From Suilimivivens sp964393865 (lineage in GTDB: Bacteria; Bacillota; Clostridia; Lachnospirales; Lachnospiraceae): a DNA stretch of 64,000 nucleotides. Shown piece after piece: positions 57,543 through 64,000 of the stretch (its first letter is position 1; every line of letters begins with the position of its first letter). The position numbers and the translations under genes are program-made. Location of the stretch: assembly GCA_964393865.1 (NCBI GenBank), contig CAYMUW010000002.1, positions 80,868 to 144,867 of the forward strand, given 5' to 3'. Under the pieces are notes generated by a model. That model searched no databases, was not told where the DNA came from, and saw nothing but the letters and a program-made list of their open reading frames with translations.

Positions 57543-57746
57543 TTAATCAATTTCTACGTTATCCTCTATGAACTGCTCAAATGCTCGCCTTTTCACAAGT
57601 TTTTTTCGTCCAACATAGAGTACAAAAGGACAAGACGGTTTTCTCAGTAAATCTGAAATTCTATTCTGTCCTATATTGCTTAACAAAGCAGCTTCATCTA
57701 TGGTCAGAAGGATCTTCTCGCTAATTTTTACTTCATGTTTCGCCAT
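57543..57746 (-). CDS. Excisionase (Tn916 Xis-like), 67 aa
   Basis: KISEKILLTIDEAALLSNIG then QNRISDLLRKPSCPFVLYVG and RKKLVKRRAFEQFIED, the winged HTH of Tn916-type Xis proteins. Sits directly upstream of the integrase. Biases recombination toward excision. Confidence 0.88.
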   Translation of the reverse strand: MAKHEVKISEKILLTIDEAALLSNIGQNRISDLLRKPSCPFVLYVGRKKLVKRRAFEQFIEDNVEID

Positions 57747-57849
57747 ATTGTTACCTCTCCAATCTTTATTCTATAAGATAACAGTTGCGAATCAGTTCTC
57801 CTTATTGTGTTAATATTTCATAGTAAACGACCTATAACTTCTATTCTTG

Positions 57850-59694
57850 TTAAACTCTGACTATTCCCGTGTACTTATCCTTAAATTCCGGCATACAAAC
57901 CCTGGTTAAATCACCTCCAGTATAATGTGGATTCTTCCAATCCTCAAGATTATACTCAGCAATGAGAGGCTCAGGTGTATCCGCCATGCGCCTCGTCACC
58001 CTTACCTGATTATGTCCCCCCGTATACTGCCAATTAGAATCATCTTTAACAATATCGGCAAGCTCATCCATAAAATTTCTCTTACCCTTAATATGGCAGT
58101 TTGGAATATTCTTGCGAACCCAGCCCTTATAAAGCTCGTAGAGAAATTCTCTGGGAAGCAAATCCCATACGAACTGATCTCTTAATTCAGTCCAAAACTG
58201 CCTAATCGGGTCATTCATCTCTCTCTGATCAATCAGAGCTTCTCTGCATGCCTGTGGTTCCGAAAAATCGTAAAAATTCATGTGGAGAGCCTTGTAAAGC
58301 ACATACTCCAGTACCTCGTTTCTTGCGATATAATCCGTTTTAATGTACTTTCGCTCTTCACCGGTAAAACTTTTTTCAAATGGGATAATCAATTCCCTTC
58401 TCGCCATGGAACCAGTCTTATCCTTCAGCCGTAATATTTCATTTACGCACTCAATGATCAAGCCTCTAAACCTATATTTCCGGGGATGTTGAAATTTGAC
58501 ATTCACTTCAATCGGATCATGCGTAACGCACAGTTTGAACTTGTCAGCATTTTCCAGACTATACCCTACCGGATTTTCATCGCCAAGTACTATTGAGGCG
58601 TTCAAAATACGTGTCAGCATGAAGTCCTTGTCAAAGTCTGCTACAGACAGCGAGCAGCAGTTTTCCTCACCCCAGAGGTTTCTGATCAGCTGACAGATAG
58701 TGCCTTTCCCATTATTCCCTCTCTTTGAATAGAAGAATACGGCTTTGTTAAACGGCACATTTCGTCTTATGCTTGCTGAAATTACTTGCCACAGCACATC
58801 TACAATTTCGGGATCATCTGACATCTCTTTCAACCAGCTCTCAACATCCCAATCTGTGCCATCATCGTCATTATGTATTACCACATTACCTGCACTGGCG
58901 TTATAGTCAACTTTCAGCTTCGTTGTGAAAACAAAATCAGGAGAGAAAGGCATCAAAACCTTATTTTCAAAATCAAAAACTCCATTTTTTACAGCAATCA
59001 AGTCGCCATCGCTATTAACTTTCCTTATTGGTGCATGTATCTGCAGATAATTCAATACTTCATTCTGATCGTTTTTTTTTGCAGAAAAAGAGTATTTGCT
59101 AATAAGTTTTTTAATCTCCGTGTTGGAAACATCAAAATGATACAGACCTTCTCGTACGCCGCTCTTCATATAGACGGCAAGAAACGTAGCTCTTTCGCTC
59201 TCATCATCTGTATCGTCAAGAGAAAGCTTGACTACATTGTGAATGTGGATTAAGATTTCTCCAAGCTGCGCCGGGGTAAGACACTGCAAATTCTTGATTC
59301 CCTTAATATTGTTGTTCATTCGTAATGCTTGAAGTACAAGATTCGTTGCCTTCTGTAGCTCAAAAGATATTATCTTTTCATCCGTCAATCTTGAACTTGC
59401 TACAAATTTAAGACACTCACGAGTTACGTCCTCCAATACACCATCGTATGTGGCTGTTTGCCAATATGCCGGATTTAAAAATTTAGAAGGCATTGCCGGA
59501 TTTAAAAATTTAGAAGGCATTTGACTAATCAAGCCACTTGTAGTATTATTAGAAGCAGGAGGAATGATCTTAGAAGGATTAGATGGAGCGTTTCCAGTAT
59601 GACCGGTACTGGAGTCATCTAAAAATGGGAGATCATCCGGGTAATTGTCGAGCTCACCAATATCATTGGCGGGCTCTTTTTTTTCATTGTTCAT
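57850..59694 (-). CDS. D5/P4-type primase-helicase, 614 aa
   Basis: ATG 59694 follows AAAGGAAAAT. The N-terminal 100 residues are Asn/Ser/Pro-rich and contain a perfect 9-residue tandem (MPSKFLNPA twice; 27-bp DNA repeat at about 59464-59520). D5_N-like region 110-300, SF3 helicase core with Walker A YSKRGNNGKGTICQLIRN near 340 and Walker B-like ASIVLGDENPVG near 385. Likely replicates the excised element. Confidence 0.85.
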   Translation of the reverse strand: MNNEKKEPANDIGELDNYPDDLPFLDDSSTGHTGNAPSNPSKIIPPASNNTTSGLISQMPSKFLNPAMPSKFLNPAYWQTATYDGVLEDVTRECLKFVASSRLTDEKIISFELQKATNLVLQALRMNNNIKGIKNLQCLTPAQLGEILIHIHNVVKLSLDDTDDESERATFLAVYMKSGVREGLYHFDVSNTEIKKLISKYSFSAKKNDQNEVLNYLQIHAPIRKVNSDGDLIAVKNGVFDFENKVLMPFSPDFVFTTKLKVDYNASAGNVVIHNDDDGTDWDVESWLKEMSDDPEIVDVLWQVISASIRRNVPFNKAVFFYSKRGNNGKGTICQLIRNLWGEENCCSLSVADFDKDFMLTRILNASIVLGDENPVGYSLENADKFKLCVTHDPIEVNVKFQHPRKYRFRGLIIECVNEILRLKDKTGSMARRELIIPFEKSFTGEERKYIKTDYIARNEVLEYVLYKALHMNFYDFSEPQACREALIDQREMNDPIRQFWTELRDQFVWDLLPREFLYELYKGWVRKNIPNCHIKGKRNFMDELADIVKDDSNWQYTGGHNQVRVTRRMADTPEPLIAEYNLEDWKNPHYTGGDLTRVCMPEFKDKYTGIVRV

Positions 59695-60067
59695 AATATT
59701 TTCCTTTCTGGATGTTTTACATCCTACATAAATTATTTTTATGTAAGCAGCGGAGACTCTGTCAGCTATCACGCCTTATTACTACCAGGCGTAATATGGC
59801 TTGAAAGAAATCTGTAGCTGTTCTTACCTATACTGTGTTACCTTATTTTCTCATGTCTAAAATGTCTACTTATTTTGTTTTTCCTTACTATTACATGAAA
59901 AGTAATGGTTATATGGTTATTTACTACTTTGCATTTAGTGTAGACAAATAGGACAACAATGCTTTAACCCTCTTAAAAACTATGTTTCCGCTGTCTACTT
60001 ACGTAATCCCGATTAGCCAATTTGTAGTCAATTATCCAACTTTTACTCGTTTGGATCCGACATGACG
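59695..60067. other. 373-bp intergenic region, possible replication origin
   Basis: No gene seen. GTCTAC or GTAGAC occurs several times (near 59868, 59938, 59993), some in inverted orientation, in an AT-rich block next to the primase-helicase. A replication origin or element promoter is possible; not proven. Confidence 0.35.
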
Positions 60068-60829
60068 TCATTCCTCTTCATCATACTCAAAGATAATATC
60101 AGCTAACACGCCTTCATCCGCACGGGCATTATAGTGTACATCAGGGTTTGAAATAAGCATTAATTCCAGACGTTCACGCTCATTAGCATTCAGAATTTCA
60201 ACTCTAGTTGCCTTAACTGAGTTAGTGGCATACAGATATATCTTAAATTGTTTTTTATCTGCTGCATCCTGCTCAATATTAAGACTTTTAAACTCATTTA
60301 TGTAACTGAATTCTTCGTGTAAATCTATCAGCGTCGTTTTCCACGAATAGCTAGCACGCTGATACCCCCTCACCCTTGGTGGAGTAAGCAATGCCGGTAT
60401 TCTCCATACATTTCCTACCCTCTCAGCAGCTCGCAACTTACCTCGTCTTAACCAATTTCTTACACCTGTTTCACCAACGCCATATAACGAAGCGTACTCA
60501 GCTGTTGATAAATATGGTGCATCAGTCTTGACCAATGTAAATACTTGATCGATTACATCCTGTGGCTGATTATCATCATCGAATGTAACCTCATGATGCA
60601 GAAGTTGGAGTTTAAAATCACTGTAACTGTATTCGTTTCTATATTCCCACCCAGCTTCAAGCTTATCGAACAACCTCGTCTTCTCAATATCCAATTTGAA
60701 TTTCTCTGCCGTGTTGTCGATGATATTAATCCAGCCTATCGAGCGTATCATGTTTTTCTTTGACTTCTCATGTACAAGTTCTATTGTGGATGTTACCTCA
60801 TCAATAATTTCCTTTTTAGTTCTCATCAT
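60068..60829 (-). CDS. HTH-domain protein of the mobile element, 253 aa
   Basis: Central MerR/excisionase-type HTH at residues 100-145 (LSTAEYASLYGVGETGVRNW; LRRGKLRAAERVGNVWRIP), with charged helical regions on both sides. GGAGGTAACA precedes the start. Probably a DNA-binding regulator or replication accessory. No further family is recognised. Confidence 0.7.
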   Translation of the reverse strand: MMRTKKEIIDEVTSTIELVHEKSKKNMIRSIGWINIIDNTAEKFKLDIEKTRLFDKLEAGWEYRNEYSYSDFKLQLLHHEVTFDDDNQPQDVIDQVFTLVKTDAPYLSTAEYASLYGVGETGVRNWLRRGKLRAAERVGNVWRIPALLTPPRVRGYQRASYSWKTTLIDLHEEFSYINEFKSLNIEQDAADKKQFKIYLYATNSVKATRVEILNANERERLELMLISNPDVHYNARADEGVLADIIFEYDEEE

Positions 60830-61101
60830 TGTTACCTCCTAGCATCATAATATCATCACATTTGTGTTGTGTCAACACTATTTTGCATTTTTTTATTATT
60901 TTTAACCTATCCTCTAAATTGTATGGTGTTTGTGTATTCTACGTAGTATTATCCCTTCCCTTCATAGTACTGTTTTTAACGACCGTCTATTATGTTACAG
61001 CAAGTAAAAAGAGCAGCCCTACTATGACTGCCCCTTCATACTTTCTTTTTATGTATAGAATGTATAGACTTTTCCGGCTGTTTCTATGATGAACATTCAT
61101 G

Positions 61102-61791
61102 TTATGATTGTAACTCTTCCATCACCTGTTTCTTATACTTATAGAAGGTATTCCTGTTAATGCCGAGCATCTTGATAAGTTCTGTATCCGGCAAAGAGCC
61201 TCCAAAACTCTTGCTGTACTGAAGAATCTTCTTAATGCATTCATCTGACTTCCTCGTAACAACCTTACTTCCGGCTTGCCGGCCGAGCCGTTTCCCATTC
61301 AGCTTGGCTGTAATAAGCCCCTGTTTAGTCCGTTCTGAAAGATCGTCCCGCTCCTTCTGTGCCTGATCAAACGCAATCTTCACCTGTTCCTCCGCAAGTT
61401 TCATCAGATATTCGTTCACTCCACTCAGAATCAGGTCTACATCTGTGCCGGTCATCGGAACGAGCCTCTCGGATGTATCACGGTACACCGAAGTATTGAT
61501 ATAAGGTTCATTGATGAAAACCAGCGAAATATCCTTCTCGTACAGCTCCTTATATAAGTCAAAACCCTCAGCTGCATTACGACTCATACGAGAGACAGAA
61601 TCAAAAATAATCGTATCGCCGGGCTGTATTCGTTGGAGAAGTTTATTAAATTCGATTCTGCCTGTTGTCTTGGTACCGGTAAAAACTTCTTCATATATTT
61701 TTGCGCTGGAATCAACAGCAAGGATATTCCGCTTTTGGCGTGTAATATCCTGCTTTGAAGTTGATACCCTTGCATATCCGTATGTTGACAT
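61102..61791 (-). CDS. Serine recombinase, resolvase/invertase family
   Basis: 229 aa from ATG 61791. Catalytic serine S10 in YGYARVSTSKQD, IIFDSVSRMSRNAAEG near residue 65 with the conserved arginines, and a C-terminal HTH (DTELIKMLGINRNTFYKYKK). Small resolvase size, so it needs no long zinc domain. May resolve element dimers; it could also act elsewhere in trans, for example on the tail-fibre switch, but nothing shows that. Confidence 0.92.
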   Translation of the reverse strand: MSTYGYARVSTSKQDITRQKRNILAVDSSAKIYEEVFTGTKTTGRIEFNKLLQRIQPGDTIIFDSVSRMSRNAAEGFDLYKELYEKDISLVFINEPYINTSVYRDTSERLVPMTGTDVDLILSGVNEYLMKLAEEQVKIAFDQAQKERDDLSERTKQGLITAKLNGKRLGRQAGSKVVTRKSDECIKKILQYSKSFGGSLPDTELIKMLGINRNTFYKYKKQVMEELQS

Positions 61792-61889
61792 CACTCATCT
61801 CCCTCATCTGTATCATCTTCACCATCGTTATTGTCAGATCCATATTGCCTTGTGGCTTCTTCGTCGTGTCCACAAGTTTCAGTGCTCAC
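61791..61889 (-). CDS. Very acidic small protein, 32 aa
   Basis: GTG start at 61889 after AAGGGGG; product VSTETCGHDEEATRQYGSDN then NDGEDDTDEGDE. The stop overlaps the resolvase ATG (TGATG), so translation of the resolvase is probably coupled to it. Strong negative charge is reminiscent of DNA-mimic or regulatory leader peptides; function unknown. Confidence 0.45.
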   Translation of the reverse strand: MSTETCGHDEEATRQYGSDNNDGEDDTDEGDE

Positions 61890-61938
61890 GGTTGCCCCCT
61901 TCACAGTCACGGTCAGAAGCACCTATTGGTCAATCATT

Positions 61939-62328
61939 CTACTTGTCATAATTAGTCGCATCATTATTTGATGTCTTCATATAAGCCACATCGAGATCAT
62001 TAACATCTATTGGTTCTGGCCAAGCAAAGTCACCACAATAGTTAGTACAAAACGCTTCCTTTCCAGAATCAATATCTTCCGCAACTTTGAGTAATTCAAG
62101 TCGAATTTCATTAAGCATCCCCAGATAAATCTCATTGCACTTCTTCAACTTAGAAACGATATTTTCTAATCGTTCATCGTTATATATAGGTATTTCGAGT
62201 ATTTCGTCATATCTTGTCATATCAAGGCTCTTACGACCCACCTCATCAAAAGCCTCTAATATCGTATTAATATCATCAAAAGCATAATACTTACACTCAA
62301 CTTTAGTTACCATTCGATCTTCATTCAT
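61939..62328 (-). CDS. Hypothetical protein of the mobile element, 129 aa
   Basis: Helical, acidic (INTILEAFDEVGRKSLDMTR; RLENIVSKLKKCNEIYLGML) with C-terminal CTNYCGDFAWPEP. GGAGGACTTT precedes the ATG. Between relaxase and resolvase genes; no family recognised. Confidence 0.65.
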   Translation of the reverse strand: MNEDRMVTKVECKYYAFDDINTILEAFDEVGRKSLDMTRYDEILEIPIYNDERLENIVSKLKKCNEIYLGMLNEIRLELLKVAEDIDSGKEAFCTNYCGDFAWPEPIDVNDLDVAYMKTSNNDATNYDK

Positions 62329-62369
62329 AAAAAGTCCTCCATTAAATCTATTATTGAAACAGTATTATT

Positions 62370-63293
62370 TTACAAGAGTTGAAAATCCTCTCTTTGACTC
62401 ATAGGAACCTTTCCCTGTCTTTTTCCATGTCTTACTTGTGCAGCTTCATTTTTTTGCAATGTCGCATTGTATTCTTGAATCGCTTTTTTCCCAATTGCCG
62501 AATCCATAAAAGACATCATTTTCGCTTCCTGACGATTCAACTCTTTCTCTTTTTCTTCAATAATCTTCTCCTGTTGGCGAAGTGTAACCTCTCTGTTGAT
62601 AAGATCCTTTTCCATCTCCTGTGCCGCCAATCTTTTCTCCTCGAGTTCCGCCTTTTCGCTAGCAATTTTAAGCTGCTCGACTGTCGAAAAAGATTTCTTT
62701 TTTGATCCATCGCCATAGGGTACTCCGTAAATAGATATTGTCAATTCATCCAGTTCTTTATTAAAATCAAAAAAAGATTTTTTACTTGGGAAGAATTTTT
62801 TACTATTAAGTTTTCCACCCACTATTGGCATTACGAACAAATGCAAGTGTGGTCGGCTCATCACATGCTCTTTTGTTTCTGCGTTGACATATTCATGAAC
62901 CTCGTCGTAATGGATGTACTCTTGTAATACTACAATTTCTGGATATTCTTCTTTCAAAATATTCACTATTCCCTTAATCCATTGGTGTGACTTTTGCCTG
63001 TTTATTACTGCATCATCACTCACCGGCATTGGTAGCGGGCCCTCTATTGCATAAGCCACAACTCTATCAATCCTACGGTTGGCCTTTGGCCTCGAATCAA
63101 GATCTGCAAGAGCCTCATCGTAAAACTCGCATGTTTGCCGGTACGACCGCTTCAATTGCTCGTTCTGTTTCGTCAATTCCTTGTTGATATGGATATTGCT
63201 ATGTTCGGCTTTTAGCCTCACAGATTTATCACAATGACGCAACAGAGGTTTAAGTTCATTTTGTTTAAGTTTCTTGAAATTCAAGGCACTCAT
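62370..63293 (-). CDS. MobV-family (Pre/Mob) relaxase, 307 aa
   Basis: N-terminal MSALNFKKLKQNELKPLLRH resembles MobV proteins. Metal-binding H149-x-H151 in RPHLHLFVMPI and IHYDE near 128-131 form the relaxase site; the tyrosine or histidine nucleophile cannot be fixed. Coiled-coil C-terminus (residues 210-260, EKEKELNRQEAK). Nicks oriT for plasmid-like transfer. GGGAGAGG precedes the ATG. Confidence 0.88.
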   Translation of the reverse strand: MSALNFKKLKQNELKPLLRHCDKSVRLKAEHSNIHINKELTKQNEQLKRSYRQTCEFYDEALADLDSRPKANRRIDRVVAYAIEGPLPMPVSDDAVINRQKSHQWIKGIVNILKEEYPEIVVLQEYIHYDEVHEYVNAETKEHVMSRPHLHLFVMPIVGGKLNSKKFFPSKKSFFDFNKELDELTISIYGVPYGDGSKKKSFSTVEQLKIASEKAELEEKRLAAQEMEKDLINREVTLRQQEKIIEEKEKELNRQEAKMMSFMDSAIGKKAIQEYNATLQKNEAAQVRHGKRQGKVPMSQREDFQLL

Positions 63294-63387
63294 ACTTAAT
63301 CACTGCCTCTCCCTATTTCCATTTCACAAAATATGCTCCGATATGCAAATAACCATGGTACCTACAGCAGAACTTTGATAGAAGTGT

Positions 63388-63450
63388 TGCATTTAACACC
63401 TTTGCTTTGCAAAGGTATTAAATGCCGGGGGTATCCCCCTGGACCCCCAG
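63388..63450. other. Hairpin-rich region upstream of mobV, candidate oriT
   Basis: GCATTTAACACCTTTG and CAAAGGTATTAAATGC form a long stem (63393-63427); GGGGGTATCCCCC follows, then GGACCCCCAG. MobV elements carry oriT just upstream of mob, and inverted repeats beside the nick site are usual. The nick itself cannot be placed. Confidence 0.5.
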
Positions 63451-63630
63451 TTATCGCATCTCGACAAAATGTCGTTCCTGCTCCTCATCCTCTTTGAGCA
63501 TCTGGCGGACGAAATCCTGATTTTCAAGAATCATCTTTTTGAACTGTGATTTTTGTTTATTGATCGCCTTTTGTTTCTTCTTCAAAGCATTCAGTTGATC
63601 GACATCTTTTTTACTCATATTCAGTGCCAC
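63451..63630 (-). CDS. Small basic coiled-coil protein, 55-59 aa
   Basis: From ATG 63618 (MSKKDVDQLNALKKKQKAIN) or GTG 63630. Almost entirely helical and charged (KKKQKAINKQKSQFKKMILE). First gene before mobV on the same strand, so perhaps a relaxosome accessory. A TATAAT with extended TG motif lies just upstream. Confidence 0.65.
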   Translation of the reverse strand: MALNMSKKDVDQLNALKKKQKAINKQKSQFKKMILENQDFVRQMLKEDEEQERHFVEMR

Positions 63631-63654
63631 AAATAACCACCGCCTTTCACAATT

Positions 63655-63663
63655 ATTATACCA
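63655..63663 (-). promoter_or_regulatory. Extended -10 promoter (TGGTATAAT)
   Basis: Minus-strand TGGTATAAT 25-30 bases before the small basic gene; no good -35 at 17 bases, as is usual with extended -10 promoters. Drives the mob operon. Confidence 0.55.
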
Positions 63664-63784
63664 TAATCGCCATTTTTACTAATTTCTCAAAATTCTCTTC
63701 ATATATGAGGAGATTTCCTTTCTTGAAAAACCCAAAATCTGCAAAATCCACTCATAAATGAGCAGAAGCAACGCCAAGTACTTG

Positions 63785-63800
63785 TCAAGTACTTTTTTTG
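63785..63800 (+). terminator. Short hairpin with T-run, uncertain role
   Basis: AGTACTT, loop GTC, AAGTACT then seven T on the plus strand. Could end a rightward transcript or be a binding site. Confidence 0.35.
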
Positions 63801-63825
63801 ATTTTTTTAATCCTGTATCAATCAG

Positions 63826-63950
63826 AACCACCGGCTTAGCCGGTGGTTTGGGCTCTGTAAGAAAATGATGTTGCGGCTGGCGAGCCTTTCGATGAGTCTT
63901 TAGACTCTAGTGCCGGTAACAAGCCCTTATAGGGCGTGAGCAAACGGGCT
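63826..63950 (+). ncRNA. Structured RNA-like segment at the right edge (identity uncertain)
   Basis: Four hairpins in order: ACCACCGGC/GCCGGTGGT, GGCTGGC with GAGCC, GAGTC/GACTC (loop TTTA), GCCC/GGGC (loop TTATA). The succession and GTGCCGGTAACAAGCCC phrase look like a conserved structured RNA of the kind carried by transposon-encoded RNA-guided nucleases (HEARO/omega RNA). That reading is inference; strand is uncertain. Confidence 0.35.
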
Positions 63951-63954
63951 CATC

Positions 63955-64000
63955 TTATTTGTTTTGCTTTACCGGCTCACCCGTAAACGGGTCTATATAC
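63955..64000 (-). CDS. Possible 3' end of a gene entering from the right edge
   Basis: Fourteen codons, YIDPFTGEPVKQNK then TAA, with protein-like composition. Too short to identify. If real, the RNA-like hairpins follow its stop. Confidence 0.3.
   Translation of the reverse strand, partial: YIDPFTGEPVKQNK

Larger units (their letters stand above)
56240..64000. mobile_element. Integrative mobilizable element (left end and body; right end not seen)
   Basis: Tyrosine integrase and Xis at the left end, then primase/helicase, HTH protein, serine resolvase, MobV relaxase and small genes, all on the minus strand and AT-richer than the dcw genes. No type IV secretion genes appear, so it would be mobilised by a helper. 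The right end lies past the window. Confidence 0.85.

Noticed and set aside
61102..61791. The serine recombinase as the dedicated tail-fibre invertase
   Set aside because: It lies 48 kb away in a different mobile element and has a resolvase-like setting; no sites like the 33-bp repeat were seen near it.

Overview
The window looks like a chromosomal segment of a Gram-positive, endospore-forming Clostridia, most likely Lachnospiraceae. This rests on AGGAGG-type ribosome binding sites, a dcw cell-division cluster with two class B PBP genes, the spoIIGA-sigE sporulation operon, a sigG 3' end followed by a ylmC/ymxH-type gene, and small mobile-element families typical of gut Firmicutes. The genus cannot be fixed from sequence alone.

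Bases 1-34377 are the right part of a siphovirus-type prophage whose left end lies outside the window. Reading right to left along the minus strand: an accessory block (30.5-34.3 kb), scaffold and major capsid (27.1-28.8 kb), a head connector, a lysis block placed unusually between head and tail genes (23.6-26.0 kb), tail tube, tape measure and baseplate genes (13.2-23.6 kb), and a tail-fibre gene whose 3' half lies in an invertible segment (12186-12910). Left of a plus-strand repressor (10761) and a divergent Cro-like gene come about 25 small early genes and a recombination cassette (exonuclease, HerA-like ATPase and partners) with two pentanucleotide-repeat arrays. No terminase, portal or integrase is visible. 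Several prophage genes carry single-base deletions in homopolymers, while the chromosomal genes on the same stretch are intact.

The prophage ends inside sigG: only the 3' 163 codons of the forespore sigma factor remain (34378-34869), broken at conserved region 2.3/2.4. This resembles the sigK 'skin' layout but in a forespore gene, where excision would be heritable. To its right are ylmC/ymxH, sigE, spoIIGA (with a TTGACA-21-TATAAT promoter like the Spo0A-dependent spoIIG promoter), aminopeptidase apeB, and the dcw cluster ftsZ, divIB, murA, ftsW, murD, mraY, two PBPs, ftsL, rsmH, mraZ (all minus strand), then lgt and ychF. An IS1634-family element (40096-42160) sits between divIB and ftsZ, flanked by identical 276-bp direct repeats that leave divIB whole but separate ftsZ from its upstream operon.

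From about 56.24 kb to the right edge is a second, AT-richer mobile element: tyrosine integrase, Xis-like protein, primase/helicase, serine resolvase, MobV relaxase and small accessory genes, consistent with an integrative mobilizable element inserted just upstream of ychF. A hairpin-rich segment of unknown identity lies at the right edge.
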